A DNA stretch of 64,000 nucleotides from Bradyrhizobium sp. Ec3.3 (GCF_000472925.1 NZ_KI421479.1:299719-363718), one strand, 5' to 3'; positions 7,611 to 16,919 are shown, numbered from the stretch's first letter. Made by a program: numbers and translations. Notes: generated by a model from the letters alone, not told the origin.

Positions 7611-10600
7611 TTACCCCAGCCGTCCCGCCGAGTGAGCGAGCAGCGTGTAGACTAGGCCCGTCTCCGAGGTTAGGTGGCCGCGCAGCTCCTGCGGGCCGCG
7701 GCCGTCGCGGGCGACTTCGTCGAGCAGACGCTCGAACTCCGAGATGTAGCGGTCGACCGTGCCCTTGAAGTTGCGGTCGGCGCGATACTTGCGGGCGACC
7801 TCGTCAAAAGCCTTCTGGCCGGCGGGCGTGTAGAGGCGCTTGGTGAAGGCCTTGTTCTCGCCGCGCTGGTAGCGGTCCCACATCTCGGCGGCGAGGTTGC
7901 GGTCCATCAGCCGGCCGATGTCGAGCGACAGCGACTCCAGCGGATTGCCGTTACCTTGCGGCGCCTGAGGCGGCTGCTGCTGCGGACGGCCGCGTGGTGC
8001 CTCACGGCCCGTCGGAGCCGCCGGGCCGGTATCGGCGCGGTTCAACAGATCCGACAGCCAGCCGTCGCGGCTTTGGTCGTTGCCGGCCGGCGCGACCGGC
8101 GGGGCTTCAGTGCGGCGAGAGGCGGGCACGCCGAGGTCCGGCGGCGGCAGGGTCGACGCGCTGCCGGTGTCGCGGATGCGCGTTTCGGTGCCGCGGCTGA
8201 CGGCGGTCGCCAGCATCGGCTCTTCCTGACGCGCAACCGAGGCGCGGCCCGCGGTCGTGACGTCGAGGCCACGGCCGTGCTGGGCGACGATGCGGTTGAG
8301 CTCGGCGAGGGCCTCGATCTGGTCGACGATCACCTTGCGCATCTGCGCGGTGCTTTCGGCGGCCTCCTGCGGCATCTCGAGCACGCCGCGGCGCAGCTCG
8401 TTGCGCGTGGCCTCGAGCTCGTTGTGCATCTCGAACGCCATCTGCTTCATGCTGGCGACGAGGTTGCCGAACTTCTCGGCCGACTGCTTGAACATCGTGT
8501 CCGCCTCGTCGGTGGTCTGGCGGTAGATGTCGTGCATCGCGTCGATGGTCTGGCGGTGCTCCTCTTCGGAAGCCACGCGCACCGCCTCGAACTGGCGGGT
8601 GATCGCGGCAGATCCCGCACCGGCGGTCTCCGCTACGACGCGCGCGATGTCGCGGGCACGCTCTTCCGCAGCGGCAAGCGACTCATCGAGCAGGCCGGTG
8701 AAGCGCGACAGCCGCTGGTCGAGATCGGCGGTGCGCAGGTCGATCGTGGTGACCAGCGATTCCAGCGCCTGCTTGCGCTCGGCGAGCGAGGCGGTGGTGT
8801 TCTTGTTGCTCTGCTCGACGACAGCGGCGGCATCGACCAGCGCCTTGCCGTGCGCGTCGAACTGGGTCGAGAGCTCGCCGAGGTCGACCAGCGCCTTCGT
8901 GGTCTTGGTGTTGAAGACGTTGAGCTGCTCTTCGAGGTTCTGCGTCGCCGCGCCGTTGCGCGCGGTGACGTCGTTCATCGCCGAGACGAAGTCGGCGACG
9001 CGGGTCACCAGCGCACGCTCGAGCGAGTTGAGGTTGTCGTGCGCACCGGTCAGCACCTCCTGGAGGAGGATGTTGCCTTCGCGCAGGCGCTCGAACAGGG
9101 CGACGGTGTCGGTGCGCAGGATCTTGCTGGTCTCCTGCATCTCGGTGACCGCCGCGATCGAGACCTGGCGCGACTGGTCGATCGCCGCGCGCGAGGCCTG
9201 CTCGAGGTCCCTGAGCGACTTGTTGACCGCGCCGGTCGCGACTTCGCTCGCCGCGTTGATGGTGCGTGCGACCTCGTTGCCGTTGCCCGACATCGACTGC
9301 GAGAACGCCTGGCCGCGCGTCTCGATCGACTTCAGCGCGTCGGAGGTGACGCGGTCGATGTCGAGCGTGAGCTGGCTGGTCTTCGAGCCGATCGCGTCCA
9401 CCAGCGTGCCGCGCTTGGCGTCGATCAGGTTCGACAGGCGGTCGGCCTGCTGCTGCACATAGGTGACGATCTCGTCGGTCTTGGCCGTCATGGCCTGGCC
9501 GAAGGAGCCGCTGGCGGCGAGCACCGAGCGCTCGACGTCGGCCGAGCTCGACTTGACCCGCGCGCTCGCCTCGTTCGAGGCGGTGATCAGCGCATTCTGG
9601 GCGTTCAGTGCGCTGGTCTGGATGTCGTTGGTGGCGTTCGAGGTCGCCGTGCCGAGCGCGCGCTCGATGTCGGTCGAGATCGCGCGGATCTGGCTGGCTG
9701 TATCCGCCGACGTCGCGGTCAGCGACGACTGCGCCTCGCGTGCGCTGTTGAGGATCGCCGCCGCGGTATCGGCGCCGACCGCGGTGAGCGTGCGTTCGAT
9801 GTCTGAAGACAGCGACTTGATCTGGCTCGCCGCTTCCGAGGAGGCGGTGACGAGCGTTCCTTGCGCGTCGCGGACGCCGGCCGTGAGCGCCTCGATGGTG
9901 GCGCCGCCGGCCATGGCCAGCGAGCGCTGCATCTCGGCGGCGAGCGATTTGACCTGGCCGGTCTGCTCGGCCGAGACCGCGAGCAGGGTGCTTTGCGCGT
10001 CACGGGCGCTGGTCGTGATCGTCTCCGCGGTGGACTGGCCTGCCTGCGACAGCGAGCGCTGCACCTCGGCCGCGAGCGACTTGACCTGGCCGGCGGCATC
10101 CGAGGACGCGGTAACGAGGGTGTTCTGGGCCTCGCGCGCGCCGGCCGTGATGGTCTCGGCGGTCGAGGTGCCGGCCATCGAGAGCGAGCGCTGCACATCG
10201 GAGGACAGCGCCTTGATCTGGTTCGACGTCTCGGTCGAGGCCGCGATCAGCGTGCTCTGTGCGTCGCGTGCCCCGGCGGTGATGGCCTCGGCCGTCGTGC
10301 TGCCGGCCAGCGACAGCGAGCGCTGCACGTCGGCCGTGAGCGTCTTGACGTGGTTGGCGGCATCGGAGGAAGCGGTGATGAGGGACGTCTGCACCTCGCG
10401 CGCGCCGGCCAGGATCGAGGCAGCGGTGGCCGAACCCGCCGCCGACAGGGTGCGTTCGACGTCGGCCGACAGGGACTTGATCTGGTTGGAGGCTTCGCCC
10501 GATGCGGACACCAGGGTCGACTGCGCCTCGCGGGCGCTGGTCAGGATCGAGTTCGCTGCGCCCGTGCCGACGGCAGTCAGCGCGCGCTCGACCTCGGACG

Positions 10601-13238
10601 AGGTCATCTTGAGCTGTGCGTTGACGTCCGAGGACACCGTCATAAGCGACTGCTGGGCGGTCCGCGCGCCGGTCTGGATGGTCTCGCTGGTGTTGACCAC
10701 GAGGTTGGTCAGCGAACGTTCGGCGTCCTCGACATGCGAACGGATGGTGGTGGAGATCATCTCCGCGCGCGACATCAGGTCGTCGCTGGCCTGGCGTCCA
10801 CTGCTCTCGATGCGGCCGGCCACTGCCTCGACCCGCGAGCCGAGCAGGTCCTCGAACTGCGCAACGCGCACGTCGATGTCGTTGGCGACCGAGCCGACCT
10901 TGGTCTCGATGGCCTGGTGGATTTCCTGGAAGCGCGCGGCGACCGTGCTGGTGAGAAGCGAGCTGCGGCCGTCGATCGTCTCGGTTACGCCGGTGATGCG
11001 GCGGTCGACAGCCTCGATCGCCTGCGCGGTGCCGTCGGACAGGGTGGAGGTCAGCAGCGTAAGCCGCGAGTCGACCGACTGCACCGCCTGCGCCGCCGTG
11101 TTGGTCAGCGAGAGCGTGAGCTCGGTGAAGCGCGAATCCATCGACTGCAGCGCCTGCGCCGCGCCGCCCGTCAGCGACGTGGTCAGGTGCGTCAGGCGGG
11201 CGTCGATCGACTGGATCGCCTGTGTCGCACCGTCGGTCAGCGACGCCGTGAGGTGGGTGAGGCGCGAGTCGATCGACTGGATCGCCTGCGAGGCACCGTC
11301 GGTCAAGGACGTCGAGAGCGCGCCGAGGCGGTTGTCGATCGTCTCGGTGACGGACTTCGCGCGCGTGTCGAACGACTGTTCCAGCGCGACGACCCGGCCG
11401 CCGAGTTGATCGTCGAGGGTCTTGAAGTGGCCTTCGATCACACCGTCGAAGTTGGCGAGCTTGCTGCCGAGCGAGCCGTCAAGATTGGTGACGCGTTCGC
11501 CGAGCGTGGTTTCGAACTGCACCAGGCGCTGGTCGAGCGCCGCGGTGATCTCGCCGCCGTTCGAGGTGAGGCGGGTGTCGAAATTGTCGACATAGGTCTT
11601 CAGCGTCTCGGCGATATCGGTCGTACGCTGGCCCATGCGCTCGACGATCTCGCCGCCGAAGGTCTTCACCGTACGGTCGAACTCGGAGATGTGGCGGGTG
11701 ATCAGCGCGCCAAGCGTGCCGGAGTCGCGAGCGAACCTCTCCACGAGGTCGGCGCCCTGGTTCTTCACCAGCTCGTCGAACGCGCTCATCTGCAGGGAGA
11801 GGGAATCGTGCGCGGTCTCGGTCTGGCTCACGACCTTGGCGACCAGCGTGTTGACGGTGGCGTCGAGCGCCTCGCTCGCCTTGTCGCCGCTCGTCATGAT
11901 GTGGCCGGCGAGCCGGTTGCCGGCGTCGTCGATCTTGGCGGAGAGGTCGTTGCTGCGCAGCTCGAGCTCGAGCAGGAGCGAGTCCGAGGAGTTCTTCAGG
12001 GAGTCGTGGACCTGCTCGGTACGCTCCGAGATGCCGTCGACGATCGCCGACGAACGCTGCTCGAACTCGCCGGTGATGCGATCGATGCGCTCGTTCAGCA
12101 TCTCGTGGACGCGGTCGGCGAGGTCGACGAACTCGTCGTGGACGTGACCGGTCTTGAAGTTGAGGCTGGTGGTCAGCCGCTCGCTGGCGTCGAGGACCGC
12201 GCGCGTGGTCTCGTTGCTGGCTTCCTCGAGACGGTCGAGCAGGTCGCCGCCGCGCTCGCCGAGCGCGAGGATCATGTTATCGCCGGCATTGCTCAGCGCC
12301 TGCGTGATGTGGGCGCCGCGCTCTTCCAGGGCGCCGGTGATGGATTTTGCGACCTCGTCGACGCGTGAGGCGATCGCGTCCGAGATCAGCGCGATGTCGT
12401 GGCGCAGGTCGATCTGCACGCCGGAGATGGCGCTGCGGACCTGCTCGGCCTGGCCGACGAGGTTGTCGCGCTGATGGGCGATGTCCTGGAGCAGGGCGCG
12501 GATGCGGACTTCGTTGTCGCTGTAGGCGCGCTCGAGGGCGGCGACTTCGTTCGCGACCAGCGTCTCCAGTTCGCCGGCGCGCGCGATCGCGCGCTCGATG
12601 CCGTCGCCCATTGCCGCGACCTCGCGGCGGATGGCCTGGCCGACGGTGACCATGGAATCGGAAGCCGAACCCTCCGGCTCGGAGAAGCGGATCGCGACCT
12701 GCGCCATGGCCTGCGCGATCATGCGCATTTCCTGGCCGCGCCAGACGAGGCTCGCGAGGAAGTAGAACAGCATGATGGGCGCGAAGAACATCGCGACGAG
12801 GCCGGCGATGACCAGCACGCCGCCGCTCTGGCCCATGGCGGCATGGATCGATGGCAGGAAGCCGACGGTCAGCGCGGCGCAGGCCGCAAGCCAGATCCCG
12901 GCGAAGACAGTTGCGAAAGTGTAGACGCTGCGGGCAGGGCGGCCCTTCTGAAGCGCCTGGAGGAGCTGGCCGATGGTCTCGCGGTCGTCATTGGCGGCGC
13001 GGCGCGGCGTGCGCGGCTCCTCGATCGGGTCGAACACCGGCCGATCGGTCGCGGCAGGGCGCGCCTCGAAGGTCGGCTCGTCGAACACGGGAGGCGGCAG
13101 CGCCGGAGGCCCATTCTCGGTCCGTACCGCAGAGGCGCGGCTGGTGTCCGCAGCCGTGTCGCTGATGTTCAGGGCTTCCTGGATTGCAGAAAGCGCGACT
13201 TCCGTGGGGTCTTTGACCTTCTTGGGAGTATTCGCCAT
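7611..13238 (-). CDS. Giant membrane-anchored coiled-coil protein, growth-pole-ring (GPR/RgsE)-like
   Basis: A 1875-residue protein. Residues 1-100 are polar and Pro-rich. Two transmembrane helices lie at ~106-130 and ~139-164. The remaining ~1500 residues are almost continuous alpha-helix of apolipoprotein A1/A4/E type, ending in a more globular C-terminus (from ~1735, ESLSLDIGRLMDRNLAAEMW). The helical part contains five 22-residue repeats and nine 44-residue repeats (see repeat entries). Size, two N-terminal membrane helices and apolipoprotein-like repeats match the Rhizobiales growth pole ring protein GPR of Agrobacterium and RgsE of Sinorhizobium, which organise the growing pole; TipN of Caulobacter has a similar plan. 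The assignment rests on architecture, not alignment. The gene has its own terminator, and CtrA-type boxes lie upstream. Confidence 0.85.
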   Translation of the reverse strand: MANTPKKVKDPTEVALSAIQEALNISDTAADTSRASAVRTENGPPALPPPVFDEPTFEARPAATDRPVFDPIEEPRTPRRAANDDRETIGQLLQALQKGRPARSVYTFATVFAGIWLAACAALTVGFLPSIHAAMGQSGGVLVIAGLVAMFFAPIMLFYFLASLVWRGQEMRMIAQAMAQVAIRFSEPEGSASDSMVTVGQAIRREVAAMGDGIERAIARAGELETLVANEVAALERAYSDNEVRIRALLQDIAHQRDNLVGQAEQVRSAISGVQIDLRHDIALISDAIASRVDEVAKSITGALEERGAHITQALSNAGDNMILALGERGGDLLDRLEEASNETTRAVLDASERLTTSLNFKTGHVHDEFVDLADRVHEMLNERIDRITGEFEQRSSAIVDGISERTEQVHDSLKNSSDSLLLELELRSNDLSAKIDDAGNRLAGHIMTSGDKASEALDATVNTLVAKVVSQTETAHDSLSLQMSAFDELVKNQGADLVERFARDSGTLGALITRHISEFDRTVKTFGGEIVERMGQRTTDIAETLKTYVDNFDTRLTSNGGEITAALDQRLVQFETTLGERVTNLDGSLGSKLANFDGVIEGHFKTLDDQLGGRVVALEQSFDTRAKSVTETIDNRLGALSTSLTDGASQAIQSIDSRLTHLTASLTDGATQAIQSIDARLTHLTTSLTGGAAQALQSMDSRFTELTLSLTNTAAQAVQSVDSRLTLLTSTLSDGTAQAIEAVDRRITGVTETIDGRSSLLTSTVAARFQEIHQAIETKVGSVANDIDVRVAQFEDLLGSRVEAVAGRIESSGRQASDDLMSRAEMISTTIRSHVEDAERSLTNLVVNTSETIQTGARTAQQSLMTVSSDVNAQLKMTSSEVERALTAVGTGAANSILTSAREAQSTLVSASGEASNQIKSLSADVERTLSAAGSATAASILAGAREVQTSLITASSDAANHVKTLTADVQRSLSLAGSTTAEAITAGARDAQSTLIAASTETSNQIKALSSDVQRSLSMAGTSTAETITAGAREAQNTLVTASSDAAGQVKSLAAEVQRSLSQAGQSTAETITTSARDAQSTLLAVSAEQTGQVKSLAAEMQRSLAMAGGATIEALTAGVRDAQGTLVTASSEAASQIKSLSSDIERTLTAVGADTAAAILNSAREAQSSLTATSADTASQIRAISTDIERALGTATSNATNDIQTSALNAQNALITASNEASARVKSSSADVERSVLAASGSFGQAMTAKTDEIVTYVQQQADRLSNLIDAKRGTLVDAIGSKTSQLTLDIDRVTSDALKSIETRGQAFSQSMSGNGNEVARTINAASEVATGAVNKSLRDLEQASRAAIDQSRQVSIAAVTEMQETSKILRTDTVALFERLREGNILLQEVLTGAHDNLNSLERALVTRVADFVSAMNDVTARNGAATQNLEEQLNVFNTKTTKALVDLGELSTQFDAHGKALVDAAAVVEQSNKNTTASLAERKQALESLVTTIDLRTADLDQRLSRFTGLLDESLAAAEERARDIARVVAETAGAGSAAITRQFEAVRVASEEEHRQTIDAMHDIYRQTTDEADTMFKQSAEKFGNLVASMKQMAFEMHNELEATRNELRRGVLEMPQEAAESTAQMRKVIVDQIEALAELNRIVAQHGRGLDVTTAGRASVARQEEPMLATAVSRGTETRIRDTGSASTLPPPDLGVPASRRTEAPPVAPAGNDQSRDGWLSDLLNRADTGPAAPTGREAPRGRPQQQPPQAPQGNGNPLESLSLDIGRLMDRNLAAEMWDRYQRGENKAFTKRLYTPAGQKAFDEVARKYRADRNFKGTVDRYISEFERLLDEVARDGRGPQELRGHLTSETGLVYTLLAHSAGRLG
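9488..10675 (-). repeat. Nine tandem 44-residue (132-bp) repeats inside the giant coiled-coil gene
   Basis: Units read [A/T]xAR-[D/E]-AQxxL at the start and QxKxLxxDVxRxL in the middle, for example AGARDAQSTLIAASTETSNQ followed by IKALSSDVQRSLSMAGTSTA and ETIT. By eye there are nine consecutive units of 44 residues. 44 is 4 x 11, which fits an 11-residue (hendecad/apolipoprotein-type) helical periodicity. Boundaries are approximate. Confidence 0.8.
10980..11309 (-). repeat. Five tandem 22-residue (66-bp) repeats inside the giant coiled-coil gene
   Basis: Units such as SLTDGASQAIQSIDSRLTHL-TA, SLTDGATQAIQSIDARLTHL-TT and SLTGGAAQALQSMDSRFTEL-TL follow each other directly. Nucleotide copies of the motif GATCGACTGGATCGCCTG are exactly 66 bp apart (11205 and 11271). 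22 is 2 x 11, the classic apolipoprotein helical repeat length. Confidence 0.85.
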
Positions 13239-13416
13239 GTTCAGTTTGAGCCCTCGTTACTTGTACACGTCCCCCGCGAGGCCCGCGCATTCCGCAAGCT
13301 CACAGACCGGTGCATGCCGCTAACGCGGATCCATTGCCGTCCTCCACCCGAGACGGCTTGTCCGCCAATTTCCGCAACATCCTATTGGCAGAGCGCTGCG
13401 AATGAAATGGCCGCGA

Positions 13417-13441
13417 TTAAGACAATCTTAATCATCGTTAA
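13417..13441. promoter_or_regulatory. CtrA-type boxes TTAA-N7-TTAA-N6-TTAA
   Basis: TTAA at 13417-13420, 13428-13431 and 13438-13441 gives one perfect TTAA-N7-TTAA CtrA consensus plus an overlapping N6-spaced half site. The N7 pair also sits in an 8-bp inverted repeat (GATTAAGA-CAA-TCTTAATC). It lies in the 399-bp gap between the divergent coiled-coil gene and the Hpt gene, so it could control either. Apart from this and the half site at 13558, I see nothing else in the gap. Confidence 0.55.
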
Positions 13442-13557
13442 CAGGATCGGGCCGTAAGGCCTTAGCAATAAATGAAATTTTCCACGGAACTCTGCGGATT
13501 GCGGCAACTTTTCGTCAATATGAGGGCGGAATTGGGTAAAATAGGCATAACGTTCCA

Positions 13558-13565
13558 TTAACCAT
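13558..13565 (+). promoter_or_regulatory. CtrA-type half site TTAACCAT
   Basis: TTAACCAT matches the extended half of the CtrA consensus and lies 73 bp upstream of the Hpt start codon, but no second TTAA is found at N7. Half sites of this kind occur by chance, so this is tentative. Confidence 0.3.
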
Positions 13566-13637
13566 TTCCGTGGTTGGGTTAGGTCGAAAGCTTCGCCGCC
13601 AGACCGGCGCGTTGCCAGCGATGCCGGGGCCCGCGCC

Positions 13638-14015
13638 ATGATGCCTGATCTGCAACGGATGGACTGGATGCCCTCGCCGCCGCTTGCTCCGCTCGACCAT
13701 CCCCTCGATCTCGACCATCTCGCGCGCATGACCCTCGGGGATGCCGAACTCGAATCCGAGGTGCTCGCGATGTTCGTGGAGCAGTCGAGCCGCCTGATCG
13801 CGGCGATGGCGGCGCTCCCCGCAGATGCACCCGCGCTGGCGCACATGCTGAAAGGCTCGGCGCGGGGAATCGGCGCCTTTGCGGTGGCGGACGCAGCCGC
13901 TGAACTCGAATGCGCAATCCGGACCGGTGACAATCCGACCCGCGCCTTCGCTGTGCTGAGGGAGGCGGTCACTGAGGCCCGCGAAGCGATCGAGGCGATC
14001 CTGCGCCGCGCCTGA
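13638..14015 (+). CDS. Hpt (histidine phosphotransfer) domain protein
   Basis: A single-domain phosphotransfer protein of 125 residues. The motif ALAHMLKGSARGIGA places the phosphorylatable histidine at H69; the following LKGS-x-x-GIGA is the usual Hpt helix. It would relay phosphate between a hybrid sensor kinase and a response regulator in the cytoplasm. No kinase or regulator gene is adjacent. It is divergent from the growth-pole-ring-like gene with CtrA-type sites between them, suggesting a cell-cycle or polarity role; this is inference. Two ATGs (13638, 13641) are possible and no strong ribosome-binding site is seen. It is not an orthologue of ChpT, which is larger and dimeric. Confidence 0.8.
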   Translation: MMPDLQRMDWMPSPPLAPLDHPLDLDHLARMTLGDAELESEVLAMFVEQSSRLIAAMAALPADAPALAHMLKGSARGIGAFAVADAAAELECAIRTGDNPTRAFAVLREAVTEAREAIEAILRRA

Positions 14016-14135
14016 GGGCGGTCCCCAAATCCATCGGATTGCCGGAGACTGGCGCACTAGCGCTGCGCCAAGCGACCCGTTATAGGACAGCGCGGACCCT
14101 CCCTCATTCCCAAGACTCCGGCAGCACGAGCACAC

Positions 14136-14456
14136 ATGGCCAAAATCCACTATGTCGACCACAAGGGCGAAACCCGCACGGTAGAAGTCGAGAACGGCGC
14201 GACCGTGATGGAAGGCGCCATCCGCAACGCCATTCCCGGGATCGAGGCCGAATGCGGCGGCGCCTGCGCTTGCGCGACCTGCCACGTTTATGTCGACGAA
14301 GCCTGGCGCGAGAAGGTCGGCAGCCCGACTCCGATGGAAGAGGACATGCTCGACTTCGGCTTCGACGTGCGCCCGAACTCGCGCCTGTCCTGCCAGATCA
14401 AGGTGTCCGACGAGCTCGACGGGCTCGTGGTGTCGACGCCGGAGCGGCAGGCCTAA
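14136..14456 (+). CDS. 2Fe-2S ferredoxin, adrenodoxin/FdVI type
   Basis: A 106-residue electron carrier. The cluster ligands are C40, C46, C49 (C-x5-C-x2-C within ECGGACACATCH) and C86 (RLSCQIKV), as in the vertebrate-type/FdxB ferredoxins of alphaproteobacteria. These donate electrons to cytochromes P450, biosynthetic hydroxylases or Fe-S assembly. A TrxR-like ferredoxin reductase gene lies ~660 bp downstream and could be its partner. The stop codon is 9 bp from the convergent thioesterase gene. Confidence 0.93.
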   Translation: MAKIHYVDHKGETRTVEVENGATVMEGAIRNAIPGIEAECGGACACATCHVYVDEAWREKVGSPTPMEEDMLDFGFDVRPNSRLSCQIKVSDELDGLVVSTPERQA

Positions 14457-14465
14457 CTAAAGAAT

Positions 14466-14933
14466 CTAGACCTTCGACGGCGCGACCTCGATGCCGCGCT
14501 TGTGCCAGGGCTTGAGCTTCTCGATGACCTCGGCGGTGAGGGGCGTCGGCCGCCGCGAGGCCTCTTCGATGAGGACGCCGACCGAAATCGCGGAGGCAAC
14601 GCATCTGCCTTCGGAGAACACGACCTGCTCGAAGGTCACCGACGTCCGTCCCAGTTTCACGACGCCGAGCCCAAGCTCGATCGTGCCCGGCCAGCGCAGC
14701 TCGGCGCGGAAATGGATGTCGAGCCGCACCATGATCCAGGCGAGCCCCGGCGGCGTCAGCCCGATCTTCGGGTCCTTCATCAGCGTGACGCGGCCGGTCT
14801 CGAAATAGGTGGCATAGACGGCGTTGTTGACGTGCTGGTTGGGATCGAGATCGCCGAAGCGCACATTGTCGCTGAGGCGATAGGGGAAATCCGCAAGTCG
14901 CGGCGCTGAATCCAGGCGGCTTGGTGCATTCAC
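14466..14933 (-). CDS. Acyl-CoA thioesterase, hot-dog fold (4HBT/YbgC-like)
   Basis: A 155-residue single hot-dog domain. The motif RFGDLDPNQHVNNAVYATYF contains the acidic residue (D30 region) and the HVNN helix start used by 4-hydroxybenzoyl-CoA/YbgC thioesterases to hydrolyse acyl-CoA thioesters. FEQVVFSEGRCVASA and the final KPWHKRGIEVAP are the closing strands. It is convergent with the ferredoxin gene and divergent from the ferredoxin reductase gene. The acyl specificity cannot be told from the sequence. Confidence 0.88.
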   Translation of the reverse strand: MNAPSRLDSAPRLADFPYRLSDNVRFGDLDPNQHVNNAVYATYFETGRVTLMKDPKIGLTPPGLAWIMVRLDIHFRAELRWPGTIELGLGVVKLGRTSVTFEQVVFSEGRCVASAISVGVLIEEASRRPTPLTAEVIEKLKPWHKRGIEVAPSKV

Positions 14934-15118
14934 CGGTTGATCTCCGTCATTTCCTCCGCCGTTACATCCCAGTTATCCTGTCCCGGCAAGTAGCCCTGCC
15001 GGCAGGCGGCCAATGCTTTTATGCCTTCCCTGGGCCGTCGGCCTTGGCTAGACAGGAACTGCCCTTTCCGTTGCCTGCCGGGCGCCGTCCAACCGATAAC
15101 GACCGATAAAGAGACGAC

Positions 15119-16147
15119 ATGAGCGACGCGATCAAAACCGATGTGCTGATTATTGGCGCCGGCCCCTGCGGTCTGTTCGCCGCCTTCGAGCTTGGCCTTC
15201 TCGACATGAAGGCGCATTTCGTCGACATCCTCGACAAGGTCGGCGGCCAGTGCGCCGAGCTCTATCCGGAGAAGCCGATCTACGACATTCCCGGCATTCC
15301 GCATGTCTCGGGGCAGGGCCTCACCGGAGCGCTGATGGAACAGATCAAGCCGTTCCATCCGACCTTCCATCTCGGCGAGATGGTCGAGAAGGTGGAGAAG
15401 ATCGGCGATCCCGCGTTCCGCGTTACCACCGATGCCGGCAAGGTGTTCGAATGCAAGGTGGTGGTGATCGCCGCCGGCGGCGGCTCGTTCCAGCCCAAGC
15501 GCCCGCCGGTGCCGGGAATCGAAGCCTATGAAGGCACCTCGGTGCATTACTCCGTGCGCAAGATGGAGCAGTTTCGCGACAAGGAGATCTTGATCGTCGG
15601 CGGCGGCGATTCCGCGCTCGACTGGACGCTCAATCTGCATCCGCTGGCTAAGCGCATCACGCTGCTGCACCGTCGCGATGAATTCCGGGCCGCGCCTCAC
15701 AGCGTCGAGCAGATGCGCGCGCTGGTGGCCGCAGGCAAGATGGATTTGAAGCTTGGTCAGGTCACTGCATTGTCCGGCTCTGACGGCAAGCTCGCCGGCG
15801 CCACGATCAAGGGCAACGACAACAGCGTCACCGAGATCGCCTGTGACACCATGCTGCCGTTCTTCGGGCTCACCATGAAGCTCGGCCCGGTCGCGAACTG
15901 GGGCATTGCGCTCGAGAACAATCTGGTGCCGGTCGAGACATCAGCGTTCGAGACCAACGTCCCCGGCATCTTCGCGATCGGCGACATCAACACCTATCCG
16001 GGCAAGATCAAGCTGATCCTGTGCGGATTCCACGAGGGCGCGCTCATGGCGCAAAAAGCCCATCGCTACGTCTATCCGGAGAAGCGGCTGGTGTTCCAGT
16101 ACACGACGTCCTCGTCCAGCCTGCAAAAGAAGCTCGGAGTCAATTGA
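15119..16147 (+). CDS. Ferredoxin--NADP(+) reductase, thioredoxin-reductase-like (FNR2 type)
   Basis: A 342-residue flavoprotein. The FAD-binding GxGxxG is near residues 12-17 (IIGAGPCGLFAAFE) and the NADPH-binding motif is IVGGGDSALDW near residue 160. The CxxC redox pair of thioredoxin reductases is absent. The C-terminal extension with FQYTTSSSSLQKKLGVN is characteristic of the TrxR-type ferredoxin/flavodoxin reductases of Bacillus, Rhodopseudomonas and Bradyrhizobium. It transfers electrons between NADPH and ferredoxin, plausibly the ferredoxin encoded at 14136. The start is supported by AAAGAGA upstream of the ATG. Confidence 0.93.
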   Translation: MSDAIKTDVLIIGAGPCGLFAAFELGLLDMKAHFVDILDKVGGQCAELYPEKPIYDIPGIPHVSGQGLTGALMEQIKPFHPTFHLGEMVEKVEKIGDPAFRVTTDAGKVFECKVVVIAAGGGSFQPKRPPVPGIEAYEGTSVHYSVRKMEQFRDKEILIVGGGDSALDWTLNLHPLAKRITLLHRRDEFRAAPHSVEQMRALVAAGKMDLKLGQVTALSGSDGKLAGATIKGNDNSVTEIACDTMLPFFGLTMKLGPVANWGIALENNLVPVETSAFETNVPGIFAIGDINTYPGKIKLILCGFHEGALMAQKAHRYVYPEKRLVFQYTTSSSSLQKKLGVN

Positions 16148-16257
16148 TCCGGGCCGGAACGGGGAGAGCATCTCTCCCATGTTTCTGGTGCTGGAACCCT
16201 TCGCGAAATAGCCTTAGTCTGCGGCCATTCCAGTCGTGGGTTAACCAGGTGATCATA

Positions 16258-16857
16258 ATGCGGAATATCTTTTCCAGCTTCCGACTGCTCTCGCTCGTCG
16301 CGCTCGGCCTCGCGCTGTCGCTCGCGATGCCGCGGCCCGTCGCAGCGCAGGCCCAGCAGCCCACGGCTGCGGGCCTCTGGCAGAAGATCGAGGACGGCAA
16401 GCAGGTCGGGTGGTTTCTCTTCATCGACCACAACGGCATCTTCGAAGGTGTGATCGCAAAGACCTTCCCGCGTCCGGGCGATGATCCGAACGAGGCCTGC
16501 ACCAAATGCACGGATGATCGCAAGAATGCGCCGGTGCTCGGCCTGTCCTTTGTACGCGACATGAAGCGTGATGGCCTGAAGTACGAAGGCGGCAACGTGC
16601 TCAATCCGCGCGACGGCAACATCTGGAAGGCCAACATGAAGGTCAGCCCGGATGGTCAGACGCTCACCTTGCGCGGCTATCTCGGCATCTCGCTGCTCGG
16701 CAAGGACGAGACCTGGACGCGCCTGCCGGATGCCAACATCGCGCAGCTCGATCCTGCCATCGTCGCAAAATATCTCCCCGCGCAAGCCGTCGCCGCAAAG
16801 CCGCCAGCGCCCGCCGCGAAGAAGGGCGGCGCGATGATGGCGCCGATGAAGCAGTAG
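16258..16857 (+). CDS. Secreted DUF2147 protein
   Basis: A 199-residue protein with a signal peptide at ~1-31 (LVALGLALSLAMPRPVAAQA, cleaved after AQA) and a DUF2147 body. Body patterns are AAGLWQKIEDGKQVGWFLF, TKCTDDRKNAPVLGL and TLTLRGYLGISLLGKDETW. DUF2147 proteins are small periplasmic beta-barrel (lipocalin-like) proteins of unknown ligand. The tail is Ala/Pro/Lys rich. The start at 16258 is chosen because it begins the signal peptide; earlier in-frame codons belong to the reductase gene region. Confidence 0.85.
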   Translation: MRNIFSSFRLLSLVALGLALSLAMPRPVAAQAQQPTAAGLWQKIEDGKQVGWFLFIDHNGIFEGVIAKTFPRPGDDPNEACTKCTDDRKNAPVLGLSFVRDMKRDGLKYEGGNVLNPRDGNIWKANMKVSPDGQTLTLRGYLGISLLGKDETWTRLPDANIAQLDPAIVAKYLPAQAVAAKPPAPAAKKGGAMMAPMKQ

Positions 16858-16919
16858 GGCGCGCGCCGCGACGCTGGTCGCCCGGGTCGTTGGTTTCAGG
16901 TCTTTCCCCGCACACCGCT

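Noticed and set aside
9488..11309. Regularly spaced DNA repeats resembling a CRISPR or satellite array
   Set aside because: The periods are 66 and 132 bp, the units are fully coding and in frame, and there are no unique spacers.
7674..12368. Long plus-strand open frames across the giant coiled-coil gene
   Set aside because: They are complements of repetitive coding sequence; the minus-strand protein has membrane helices, repeats and a terminator.
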